This document shows positions 49,779 to 61,138 of a stretch of 64,000 nt of DNA, one piece after another (within the stretch, counting starts at the first letter, position 1; every line of letters starts with the position of its first letter). The DNA comes from Dirofilaria immitis. Taxonomy: Eukaryota; Nematoda; Chromadorea; Rhabditida; Onchocercidae. Position numbers and translations under genes: made by a program. The stretch lies in assembly GCA_024305405.1 (NCBI GenBank), contig JAKNDB010000088.1, positions 1,568,001 to 1,632,000 of the forward strand, in the 5' to 3' direction. The notes beneath the pieces were generated by a model. The model made no database searches. It was not told the DNA's origin and saw only the letters and a list, made by a program, of their open reading frames with translations.

Positions 49779-51754
49779 TTGGTTTTTAAACTTTCAGTAC
49801 TTACCTATACAATTCCATGTCCAAATTTTGTTCATCTTGTTAAGATATACTCTTTTCTGCAGGAAATGAATAAAACAATTGAAGAACTTTGTAATGAAGC
49901 GTACCATCTACAAACGAATATTTCTTTCCAGTTGATTCAATTTTCCCTCCTTATTCTCAGTATTATTACAATCATTTTAATTCTGCATATTTGTACAAAT
50001 ATATGTATCAGGAAGGTAAAACTTTTTAAGCAGTATTTCAAATAGAAATCAGAGGTGCATCACTTTGAATTTGTAAATATTTTCTTTTTTTTTTCAGATA
50101 TTTCATATAAATTTGAGAATATTATTGATAAATTTACTGGCCTTTTTATTTTTTCGGTCTCTTGTAACTATATACCGATCATCCACTTTTATTTACCGCA
50201 TGATAACATATAAGGTATTTTTTGCATTTTGCTTCAACGTGTTTCAATTAGATGAATGAGATTTTGCTTTATGCCTGTCTCGTAATTGCTTTGAAATTGA
50301 AATGAAATTTGCTTTCATTTTCCATTAAGTAATTGATTAGATGTGATAATAAACATTTATTCAGTTGCAATTTTAGAATCAATGCTCCTTCCTGGAGGAA
50401 TCTGTCATATGCTCAGTTTTAACCGAATTTGGATTAGCGCTTCAGAAATCCTTTCGATATGCATTCGTTACAATTACGATTGAACGATTTATTGCTATGT
50501 GCTGTTATCAACACTATGAAAAGTGGAGATATCCAATTGCACTTGTTTTCTTGCCTTTGACGGTTAAATTTATAAGCATTCAATTTGGAAGCACTCATAT
50601 CGAAATTTACTCAATTCTTTATAAATTAGATCATTGAAATATCACTCATTTATGAAGAAAGATGATACACAATCATGGATTGAAATTAAAAAATTTATTT
50701 TTCAGTGGATCGAAATGGCACTGGGCATCAAGGATGTAGTGTTGACGTACTTTCAAAGTCCATATATTCCCAGAAGTTATTGTTCATCTATCCTCAACAG
50801 TGACACATTTTTCTGGACTTTGACTTTGGAAATACCGCCATTGATTGTCATATTCTTTCTGCTTCTCATAACACGCGTTATCAGCAAGAGAAAAATGATG
50901 TTAGAATATGTTTTCTACTGAAAAGATTATTTTTAAGGAATCTTTTCTTCTTATCGAATTAAGAGCACAACGAATAAAAATAATGTAACAAATTCGATTC
51001 TAAATTTTCTCCAATCAAAAATTAATGATTTAAAAGTTTACTTCATCTTTGCTTTGTAATAATAATCGTTATTAAATTTCTTTTAATTTAGACTTCATTT
51101 GGAAACACGAGTGGATACGCTATCATCACGTTATCAAATCCGAGAAAATATGAAAACATCAAAAACGATGTTTATAGCAACCATAATGTATATCACAATT
51201 TCCGTCATCAATCTATTCGAAATATTCTTACTAGTATATTTTCCCCGGCTAATCTGTTACATTTTGCAGTTTACAAAGTAAATAATTACTTTAAATTATA
51301 ATTAAGGACAAAGTAGTGGTAAAATACTGTTTATATCAGATGTACAAATTCGTAAAATATTCAATGCTTGCAGTGAAACTAAAAGAACGCAATGTTTCGC
51401 ATTGTAGACAATGTCCGTTTCATATGATAGCTATCATTCAATCGAAATAAACATCAAGCCTATGCTAAGCACAAAAACATTTCTAATAAGCAGTGATTAT
51501 CATTGCATAATAAACTTTCCATCTTGCAATTACAGGAAATAACAAATGTTACAATTGCAATATTTATCATCAACATACCAGTTTTATTCATCATCAGAGT
51601 GGATTACATGCGTAATAAGGCCATCAAATGTTTATCATATTTCGGGTGTCATATAAGCAATGAAGTGGGAGATGAATCGATGAATCAATCTTTATCAATT
51701 CGGCAACATATCGAAATTGTCCATGAAATATGGAATAAAAAAGCTCGTAGCTGA
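49779..51754 (+). CDS. SRA-superfamily chemoreceptor, copy C (most intact)
   Basis: Exons 49779-50015, 50098-50214, 50377-50562, 50706-50899, 51092-51277, 51537-51754. In this copy exons 1-4 are open and in phase: N-terminus with a likely N-glycosylation site (NIS), TM1 (LIQFSLLILSIITIILIL), TM2 (LRILLINLLAFLFF), TM3-4 with IERFIAMCCYQHYEKWRYP and TM5 (PPLIVIFFLLLITRVI). The LSSRYQIREN exon follows with TM6, then TM7 (VTIAIFIINIPVLFIIRV) and a tail ending ARS. The start is a problem: the position of ATG in copy B is TTG here, and the upstream ATG of copy A (MFRILK) is AGC. Exon 5 ends one base out of phase; one more C in the CCCC run near 51245 would give the end seen in copy D (HF-V/A-x-YK). 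Members of this superfamily sense environmental chemicals through G proteins. Confidence 0.8.
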
Positions 51755-53276
51755 TTTAATTGAGATCTCGAAATTTCAGTTGAAATTGTGAAATCTCACA
51801 GAAGAGTTAAAAAAATAAAAAAAAACTAATTCAAATTTAAATTGTCTGTGAAGTAAAAACAATAACAATCTTTTGTATATTGACTTCCTTTTGAAATAAG
51901 AACTTTTCCTCTGTCAAACTATTACTTTGTATTATTGAAAGATTCAGTAGAGAATTGATTTAGATGACTTCAATTTTCATAGGATTGATAGGAAATACAT
52001 TCTGTTAAGAAGTTTTTGTTTTAAAATATGGAATTTTAAAATTATGCCAACTAAATATGTTACTTCCAAAAAAACAGCTAGTCGAAAAAATTAACAAATT
52101 AATGCATATTGTTTTCAAATGAACAGAATCAATGATAAGAAACAAAATAAAATTAAATACTGTAAATTGTCACTATTCAAAATTAAAGTGTTGTCAATTC
52201 TATCACCTTTTGATATATGTTTTTAGAGTCGAAATTAGATTTTTCGTTACACACATATTATATACATACCGTAAGATGCCTCGAATATCATATTTAGTAA
52301 TGTCGATATAATTAGAAAATGTTATAATATAAATATAACAGAAATGATTAAGATGTCAGTGTTATTGAATATCTCGATATAAACAAGCGATTTCGCAATA
52401 TAAAATTATTTTAGTTCATATCCCAAAAAAGAAATCGTCTGTTACGCGAAGAATAAAGAATTATAACTAATCAGATTTTGATGTATCATCTTCCTTCATG
52501 TCATAGACCATTGCTCAAAATATTAAAGGCGTCACTGCAAACTTTTTCTACGATCGGAGAGAATTCAATAAAAAATTGTATTATTAAATATTTTCTCCAA
52601 AAGTTCAAAAAGACTTGCTTGCAATTTAGAAAGAAATTGAAACTAATAATTGTATTATCGGTATTGATCAATTATTTTATATTTTGCAGTTTCGGAGAAT
52701 AAAGTCTGTCGTAACAAAACTTCGCAAAATTTTTATTCAAATTTCAAATGAATTTCTCTTGAAACTTCTAATTTCTCAACGTCACAAATAAAATTTTTGC
52801 AGCACTAAATTATAATTCTTTGTTATTGGTTTTTTTGAAAATTATTTTCAATATAGTATAAGTTGCAGAAGGAAATATAGCAGCTGAAAATTCCCAGTAT
52901 AGGGCGCTGGAAGAAATATTTGTCAAATTCTCTAATCTATAACATTTTTGGAATCCAGATCTCTAAAAAATCCATTTCTAGATTCACGAAATATTCTACA
53001 TCGCATCGGTTTGATTATTTTATTACTGTCTGATATTTTGAATAAAAAATGAAGAAGCAAGCAGTATATGAGAATTCAGCAATTATGAATACATTGCTCT
53101 ATTTGATATTACTATAATATTTGTTAATATGTTTTAAAAACCTCAGTATTTATATGACGTGCAATGATAATAATCGTATCATATGTTATATAATACCGTA
53201 ACTTAAAAACAAGCGATTGTAATATAAGCAAAGATCAAACTCCATGCAAGTTTACTAAATCCGGATTGAAAAGCTC
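49781..53276. repeat. Right arm of inverted repeat 1 (partner 39358-42846)
   Basis: Reverse complement of the left arm throughout, ending ATTGAAAAGCTC at 53276. Its first 275 bases also belong to inverted repeat 2, so the two repeats interlock inside the first exon and first intron of receptor copy C. Confidence 0.92.
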
Positions 53277-53474
53277 CTATGAATAAATTCATCGTTGTCC
53301 TAGGTTATCGTGAAATCCGAAGCAAGTTTGGAAAAATAATTTTCGAAATAATTTAGAAAAATTTAAAACTTTTTTTCATCGATTAGTTTGTTTTCAAAAT
53401 GGATTACAATGTTATTAGTTGATCATTGTTAAAGACAAATTAAAATTTTCATTTCACATGATTGAATAATGAAT

Positions 53475-54686
53475 GGAAAAAATGGGACAAACGACACGAA
53501 AACGTTGAGAAAGCAAAGAAAGAATCTTATCAATGGTTCTGCTTATCAAAAACATTTTTAATGTCTTACCAAAACAGCGATATTTGCCAGAAGAATTACT
53601 GAGTAAATCATTTGCTGCAATCATTAAAGTATTTCATTCTAAAAAATCAGTTTCTGAATTGCTCAAATTATATATCACTGCTAAGGTAATAAAGATAACG
53701 CTTGCAGTTTTGGTATACATGAATAATGACTAATTTAATAACTGTTAAATAATTATATAAAACTCTAATTTGTTCATTTACGATTACTGATAAAATAATT
53801 TAAAAATATTATTAATTATGAGGAAAAATTCAATGCTCTTTTTCCATTACCATATTGAGTTGTATTTTCACAACAAATTTTTTTGATCAATTCCTGAACT
53901 ATGAAGAGGTTTTTTTAATATGACGTATTTTTATTCAGAATCATTCCAAAATTTCGGAATTTGATGCTTGAACAAAACTAATTGATTTCTTTGAAACTAT
54001 TTAACAAATTTTGCAAATAAGGAAGAGTATCTGAAAAATTCTTTCTTTTTCTATTAGAAGTTCTCGGATTTCGAAATTTTGATATTTACATTAATAACAA
54101 ATTTTGCAAGGAAACACGTATATTGCAAATTGTCTTCCAAAATATCAGAAACCAAAGCCTTCATCAACGCTCATGTTATCAAAATTGCTTATACAAGTTA
54201 ATTATCATTGCAAATTCTTTTGATGCATCGATGTAATCGTTAAACATTCTGTTAATGTTATTATACGACATGCATTCATTTTGCATTATAGCCGAATGTG
54301 AGGAATAATTTCAATGAATGAAAAAATTGATGCTATCATTTTGTTTCAATTATTGAGTTCTCTTAGTTTTTTTTTTTAAAAATCTCTTACGATCAGATCA
54401 AATTGAAACAAAATTTAATTTACTTATTATTAATCCGGATAATTCAAATGTCATTTATGACGATTAATAATGGCAAAATTGGTAGCCTACCTATTACACA
54501 ATGATTATAACGTCGTAAAAATTCGATCCCAGGAAATCTTAATACTTCGATACAGGCCTTAGCTCTCAGCACATTCAGCAACAATGGTATCAAGTTTCAT
54601 CTTAATAATATAAATCTTCAAAGTATTCCTTATCACAGAATTATGATTCATTAAGAAATAGTGATGTCGTTTGTTTATGTCATTAA
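53475..54686. repeat. Direct repeat of 47162-48371
   Basis: About 1.2 kb that is nearly identical to the segment starting GAAAAAATGGGACAAACGAC at 47162, differing mainly in lengths of A/T runs. It ends at GTTTATGTCATTAA, after which the two copies diverge. Confidence 0.92.
53482..53733 (+). CDS. Unrecognised small gene, MGQTTRK copy 2
   Basis: Same first exon as at 47169, with five A's at the run near 53547 so that the open frame reads MVLLIKNIFNVLPKQ instead of SAYQNIFNVLPKQ. Donor GTAATA follows ITAK (53684). Upstream DNA differs from the other two copies: the break is at about 53475, so this copy has no NRF neighbour and probably no original promoter. Confidence 0.4.
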
Positions 54687-55402
54687 GAAATAGTGATATT
54701 GTTTGTCCTGGAGTACATAAAATTGTAAGTTATCCAAATGGTAAGTGTGGTGATTCGAATTTTTATGCATAAAATTTGTATAATGGTGATGAAAATCCCA
54801 TACTAATTTATATATGAAGATTTTAATTTTATTATATTTTGAAATTGCAATTGTTAATAACTTTAGGAAGTAATCGCTTTTAAAGAATTTGTTGTTAGGC
54901 AACGGTGATAATTAATCATAAATGAAAGGAATTCATAATCAAATCATATATAAAATTTAATAACAATTTATTGTGCGGTGAATGTTGAACTTTTTGCAAT
55001 AATCGAATACTGAAAGAGAAAACTTTAAAATTGTATTCTTTTTTCGATTAACAACAAGCATTGAATGGTTGTTGCTGAAAAATTGTGACTGCTCTCCGTA
55101 AATAGTAGATAAATATAAAATAAGTTATGAAATAAGTAAATACCGAAGTTATTTGTTATAAATAGACAAATAAAGTCGGAATCATTTCCCATCTTAATTC
55201 TTACTGGAATTCATGTAGCTTTATTTGATGTCGATAATGAGCGATATCTGCGCAGTTTCACCGTATATTCATTTAAGTTAAGCTTGTAGTTTGATAATTA
55301 TAGTAAACAGTCTGTCACATTTCTTTCATCGGATAATTTCACTTTCGTTCTGTCACGTTTGTCGAAATAAAACTTTAAGGACATCAACATCACAAATACA
55401 AT
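54687..55402. other. Inverted pieces of the 43.3-44.6 kb flank
   Basis: 54690-54960 matches 43560-43800 and 44545-44640 in reverse, and 55000-55210 matches 43270-43440 in reverse with many differences. This is upstream flank for receptor copy D in the opposite orientation from A and B. No gene. Confidence 0.55.
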
Positions 55403-57675
55403 GTTATGATTGTGTAACTGCCAATATTTGCTCGTACGATTCCATGTCCAAATTTTGCTCATCTTATTAAGATATACTCTTTACTGCACGAAATGAATAG
55501 AACAATTGAAGAACTTTGTGCTGAAGCATATCATTTGCAAACGAATATTTCCTTCCAGTCAATTCAAATTTCCCTCTTTATTCTCTGTACTATGGCAATC
55601 ATTTTAATTCTATATGTTTGCACAAATATAATTGTCAGGAAGGTAAAACTTTTCAAAATTTATTTGAAATAGTAATTGATTCGATTTCGGTCATGAATCA
55701 ATTAATCGATTCGGATTCAGATAAAATTTTTATTTCGTTGTAATTTGATAACTTCCAAGCAACTTATTGTGAGGTTGAATTAATAACAATTTAAAAATTG
55801 TCATGTGTAACCAGTTAAATTCAGATTATAAGGAAAGAAATCAGAGGTGCGTCATTTTGAATTTGTAAATATTTTCTTTTTTTTTCAGATATTTCATATA
55901 AATTTGAGAATATTATTGATAAATTTACTGACCTTTTTCTTTTTCGGTCGCTTTTAACTCTTTACCGATCATCCACTTTCATTTACCGCATGTTAGCATA
56001 TAAGGTTTTTTTTTTTTTTTTTGTATTTTGCTTCAACGTGTTTCAATTAATAAAATATTTCTTCATATCTCTCTCTCAAATATTTTGAAATTGTAATGAA
56101 ATTTGCTTTCATTTTCCATTGAGTAATTAATTAGATGTGGTAATAAACATTTATTCAGTTGCAATTTTAGAATCAATGTTCCTTCCTGGAGGAATCTGTC
56201 ATATGCTCAGTTTTAACCGAATTTGGATTAGCGCTTCAGAAATCCTTTCGATATGCATTCGTTGCAATTACGATTGAACGATTTATTGCTATGTGCTGTT
56301 ATCAACACTATGAAAAGTGGAGATATCCAATTGCACTTGTTTTCTTGCCTTTTACGGTTAAATTTATAAGCATTCAATTTGGAAGCACTCATATCGAAAT
56401 TTACTGAATATTTTATAAATTAGATTATTGAAATATCATTCATTTATGGAGAAAGGCGGTACATAAGAATTAATCGTATTTCAACGGATTTCAGAACATC
56501 TAATGTAATAAAACAATAAATTCTAATTGTCCAACTCCATAAAAATTATGGATTGAAGTTAAAAAATTTTTTTCAGTGGATCGAAATGGCGCTGGACATC
56601 AAGGGTGTAGTGTTGACGTACTCTCAATATATTCCCAAAAGTTATTGTTCATCTGTTCTCAAAAGTGACAGATTTTATTCGACTTTGACTTTGGAACTGC
56701 CTCTGTTGATTATTATATTTTTATTCTTCTCATAACGCGCGTTATCAGCAAGAGAAAAATGATGTTAGAATATGTTTTCTATTGAAAAGATTATTTTTAA
56801 GGAGATGAAATCTTTACTTTTACCGAATTAAGAGTACAACGAATAAAAGTAATATAACAAATTCGATTCTAAATTTTTTACAATCAAGAATTCATAATTC
56901 AAAAGTTTACTTCATCTTTGCCCTGTAATTCGTTGCTAATTTCTTTTAATTTAGGCTCCATTTGGAAACACCAATGGACACGTTATCATCACGTTATCAA
57001 ATCCGAGAAAATATGAAAACATCAAAAACGATGTTTATAGCGACGATAATGTATATCACAAGTTCTGTCATCAATTTGGCAGGATTATTCGTATTGATAT
57101 ATTTCCCAGAAATATTCGATTTCTTGCATTTTGTAATCTACAAAGTAAATAATTATTTGAAATTATAAATAAGAATAAAATATTTGTTAAAATACTTTCA
57201 TACCATATCTATGAATTCGTACAATACTTAATATTTGTAGTGAAGTGAATAATGTCTGCTTCATATGACAGCCATTTTCAAACAATATCAAGCATTTGAT
57301 AAGCGCAAAAGCAGTTTTAATAAGCTATGTTCCATAATGATGTAAATTTGTTTTGTCATTTGTCGTTTACAATTAAAAAATTTTAAACTTTACTGTGATA
57401 TAATTTTTCAATTACAGGAAATAATAAATGGTACAACTGCAATATTTATCATTAGCTTATCGATTTTATTTGTCGTCAGAGTAGATTACTTGCATAATAA
57501 GGCCATTAAATGGCTATTGTATTTTGGGTGCCGCATCACTAGCAGAGTTGGAGATGAATTGATGAATCAACCTTTATCAGTTCGGCAACACATCGAAATT
57601 ATCCACGAAATGTGGGAAAAGAAGCTCATCACAAATGATTTAATTGGGATCATCGAAATTGCAATTGAATTGTGA
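55403..57675 (+). CDS. SRA-superfamily chemoreceptor, copy D
   Basis: Exons about 55418-55643, 55889-56006, 56171-56356, 56577-56763, 56955-57144, 57418-57675 (TGA). Same family marks as the other copies (IERFIAMCCYQHYEKW, DTLSSRYQIRENMKTS), but about one residue in five differs in exons 1 and 4-6, and exon 1 is closest to copy A (FARTIP). Exon 3 is almost identical to copy C, which suggests gene conversion. The TM6 exon here is fully in phase (FLHFVIYK then GTAAAT), and serves as the reference for the frame of the other copies. No ATG is found: a TAA precedes the first alignable codon (about 55418), so the first dozen codons are missing. One T is missing in the TM2 exon (near 55940) and in the TM5 exon (near 56722). 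Confidence 0.7.
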
Positions 57676-58255
57676 AATCTCACAAAAAGTTAAAAAAAAC
57701 TAGTTCCAATTTTAATCAAATTGTCTGTGAAAGAAAAACAAAACATTAACAATCTTTTGCATATTAACTTCTTTCAAAATCGGTTTACTGCATTTTTAAC
57801 TAAAGCTTTTCCTATGTCGGCTTCACGACTAGAATTGCGTCATCTTTAGCAATTTGCCCAATCATGAATGAAATTGTCTGTTTATGCGAACGATGTTGCT
57901 TAAAGATTTGAAATTAATTACATTTTGGCTATCATCATCCTTCATATCATAGACCATTGCTCAAAATACTGTAGCGATCATTGTAAACTTCTCTTTACGA
58001 TGAGATGAAAATCCGACAAAAAATTTGTATTGTTAAATATTTTTTTCAGAAAAGGTTCAAAAGGACTTCCTTGCAAGTAGAAGGAAATTGACACTAACAA
58101 TTGTATTATCGGTATCCATCAATTATTTTGTGTTTTGCAATTGCGGTGAATAAAGTCTGTCATAACAAAATTTCGTTACAGTTTTTATTCAAATTTCAAA
58201 CAAATTTCTATCAAACTTCCAATTTCTCAACATCACAAATAAAACTTTCATAACG
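57676..58255. other. 3' flank of receptor copy D
   Basis: Clearly related to 51755-52800, the flank of copy C, with scattered differences and deletions, ending abruptly at about 58255 where retrotransposon sequence begins. Confidence 0.6.
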
Positions 58256-59150
58256 CGTAAGCAAACATGATTATTTACAGTTTTAATAGAGAGAAGCCCA
58301 AGATAATCCAGACCAGTTTGCGCGTAAAGCTTCTTGATTGTTTAACTCTTGTTTCTGGGAGATTTGGCATGATCTGGCAATTTAGATGGTTTGGCTATCC
58401 AGTGTTTTGCGGTTTATGATGCGCTTCACCTCCATTTTTCCTCTGGGTATTTAAAATTTGTTCCTTATTTCTGCGAGGGAATGTCAATTCAAGCATGATA
58501 TAACGTTTCATGTTGTTGCCGTATGAAGAGTTCGCTGACTATATTTCCTCTTGACAAATAAATTAGATGTTTACTTGCATCGTCTAGCTCCGAATTCTCC
58601 AATCAAGATTTTGATCTCCATAATTTCTGATCATTGCGACATATATTCCATTTTTCCTTCCCTTCCTCATTAATTCCTTCGTACTGCGCTTGTCTGATCA
58701 ACACCCACTCCGCTAATTTAAAATCTTCCGATGTTAGTCGCTTCCCAACAACCAACATCGACTGTAACCATGCTATCTTTTTCTTTGTTGTTTGCTTGAC
58801 AAAAATTTGAGGGTCTAAATGGTGGTTTATATTAATTTCGACCATTTATTGAACCGACTTCCATCTACAAACGAAAACTGTGCCTCCTCCACTGTTTGAG
58901 TGAATAGCTTTGATACTTTTGCAACGATCTGTTCTTCGCTTTTTATTTTTTCCTCACATTCGTCAGTAAGTTGATATTCCACTGGGGCTATTTGCTTTCA
59001 AGTTCTTTTAACCACGATGGCTTTACACACCACAATTTATATCGTCTGAGCTCTAAAGGAACAAGTCCTTCGGTTATTATATCGACTGGGTTAGCATTAC
59101 TTGGAATATATTGAAATGAGAAATTTATCTTTCGCATCTCTTCAACTCGT
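58256..59150 (-). mobile_element. BEL/Pao LTR retrotransposon remnant (RNase H to integrase region)
   Basis: Read on the minus strand from 59150: a segment with IPSNANPVDIITEG...LWCVKPSWLKELE matches the P-S-x-x-NPAD-x-x-T-(K/R)-G...LW-x-GP-x-WL pattern between RNase H and integrase in BEL/Pao elements. Next comes a segment with RLTSEDFKLAEWVLIRQAQ, the usual integrase-proximal stretch. Further on are an H-x-x-x-x-H-like stretch of the integrase zinc region and a TGLDYLG motif that begins the integrase core. The frame is broken in several places and no LTRs or the DDE core are visible, so it is a dead fragment. It divides receptor copy D from the fragments of copy E. Confidence 0.82.
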
Positions 59151-59159
59151 TTCCGGATG

Positions 59160-60205
59160 AATTACATTACTTTTATTCGTTCTACTCTTAATTCGGTAAA
59201 AGTAAAGATTTAATCTCCTTAAAAATAATCTTTTCACTAGAAGACATATTCTAACATCATTTTTCTCTTGCTGATAACGCGCGTTATGAGAAGAATAAAA
59301 ATATAATAATCAACGGAGGCATTTTCAATGTCAAAGTCGAATAAAATGTGTCATTATTGTGAACGGATGGACAATAACTTTTGGGGATATATTGACTCTC
59401 GACCACTGAAAATATAAATTTTTTTAATTTCAATCCACTATTTTTTTAAGGAGTTGGACAATTAGAATTTATTGTTCTATTACATTAAATATTTTAAAAT
59501 TTGTTGAAATATGATTCATTTTTATGGATTATCCATCTCCATTTATTTCAAGGATCATCGAATCCATTTTTTTTTCAAAATTCATTGATTTTCATTGGAT
59601 AATTAATTAGATCTGACAGCAAGCATTTATATAAGTTCCGATTTTAGGATCAGTATTCCTTCCTGGAAAAATTTGCCACAATTTTGAATGATTTGAGATC
59701 AGCGCCACTGAGATGCCTTCAATACGCATTCGTTCCAATTGTGATTGAACGATTTGTTGCGATGTGCTGTTATCAGGTTATGATAAATGGAAATTTGCGC
59801 TTGTTTTCTTGCCTTTCCAAATATTCACAATCGAATTTATAAAACTATAACCTTTAATTTAAACCAAAACTCATTTAATTTATTGAATTCTGTGCTGCAT
59901 CTCTGATTTCTATTTGAAATACTGCTTAAAAGTTTTACCTTCCTGATACATATATTTGTACAAATATGCAGAATTAAAATGATTGTAATAATACTGAGAA
60001 TAAGGAGGGAAAATTGAATCAACTGGAAAGAAATATTCGTTTGTAGATGGTACGCTTCATTACAAAGTTCTTCAATTGTTTTATTCATTTCCTGCAGAAA
60101 AGAGTATATCTTAACAAGATGAACAAAATTTGGACATGGAATTGTATAGGTAAGTACTGAAAGTTTAAAAACCAACTTTAATATTCTGAAGCTGCGTTGT
60201 TATGA
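59160..60205 (-). pseudogene. SRA-superfamily chemoreceptor, copy E: scrambled fragments
   Basis: Three pieces of the same receptor lie out of order. The TM5 exon is on the minus strand at about 59410-59245, with an internal deletion removing the IEMALDIK part. The TM3-4 exon is on the plus strand at about 59645-59815, with damage in the CCYQ...YEKW region (CCYQVMING). The N-terminal/TM1 exon is on the minus strand at 60175-59938 and is identical to copy C. The LSSRYQ, TM2 and TM7 exons are absent. Exon 1 belongs to inverted repeat 2; the other two pieces lie just outside it. Inversion of the middle piece rules out a functional receptor. Confidence 0.8.
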
Positions 60206-60931
60206 TATACACAGATCATAACATTATATTTCTAAATATTGAATTTTTTCAAAATTTCATTAAAGTATAAATTTTTATGATAGATGCAAAAATTAGTATT
60301 CAATTTTGAATAAAAAGCGAGAAAATAACCGTAATTTCTCAGCAACGATTATTCAATGCATAGTGTTAATCAATTAAAAAAAATACATAATTTGACAAGT
60401 TTCCTCTTTCAGTACGATTATTGCAATAAATTCAATCTTTGCCGGATGAAAATTGCGATTGAATTTAATATATGATTTGATTAAAAATTGCATTCATTTA
60501 TAAAGTAATTATCACCACTGCCTGACAACGAATTCTTTAAAGCGATTACTTCCTAAAGTTATTAACAATTGCAATTTCAAAACACAATAAAATTAAAATC
60601 TGCATAGATAAGTATGGAATTTTCATCACCATTAGAAAATTTCATATAAGAAAATTCGAATTATTATTTGGGTTGCTTATAGCTTTCTCTAACCCAGATT
60701 ATGATCAAAAAAGCAGCTGAGTCATCGTAATATAACGTCGCTGTTTCACGATGCATCATGATCTTCCGCTAAAGAATTATCTGGTGAAGATTTATGATTG
60801 TTAAGACGAAAATTTATATTGTAAAAAAAAGTGACCTGAGAGGGATAGGCTGAATTCGATAATGCCACAGCTGTTGAATATGCGAAGAATCAAGACCTAA
60901 ACCGAAGTACTGCAATACTGTCATCGATAGT

Positions 60932-61093
60932 TCATTGATCGACTGACTGATTCACGTAAATAATTTCTTTTAATAAATTTGTTGCGAATAAATTGTGAAA
61001 GATTCCCGGAATAAAAGAAAATTTGACCATCACTAAAATCGCGAAGAAAACACAAAAATCAGCAGTTAGTAATCTCTTTGTGTTAAATCTCAT
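60932..61093 (-). CDS. Possible 53-residue membrane peptide, copy 2
   Basis: Inverted, identical copy of the frame at 48861-49022. Same caution: one hydrophobic segment, no family, possibly chance. Confidence 0.25.
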   Translation of the reverse strand: MRFNTKRLLTADFCVFFAILVMVKFSFIPGIFHNLFATNLLKEIIYVNQSVDQ

Positions 61094-61138
61094 ATGAAAA
61101 AGTGTATGTTGCATGTGCGCATTTACTGTACAATGCAA

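Larger units (their letters stand above)
45949..50056. repeat. Left arm of inverted repeat 2 (partner 59898-64000)
   Basis: Coordinates pair to a constant sum of about 109950, from 45949 (paired with the last base of the window) to about 50056. The shared open frames are identical in protein sequence, for example the 53-residue frame at 48861-49022 and receptor exon 1. It includes the NRF gene exons 1-3, the MGQTTRK gene and receptor exon 1. The true outer end lies beyond the window. Confidence 0.92.

Noticed and set aside
39358..53276. Inverted repeat 1 as a simple fold-back (adapter-type) sequencing chimera
   Set aside because: The arms differ by substitutions and the 6.9-kb spacer is not palindromic; a single fold-back read would give near-perfect arms with little spacer.
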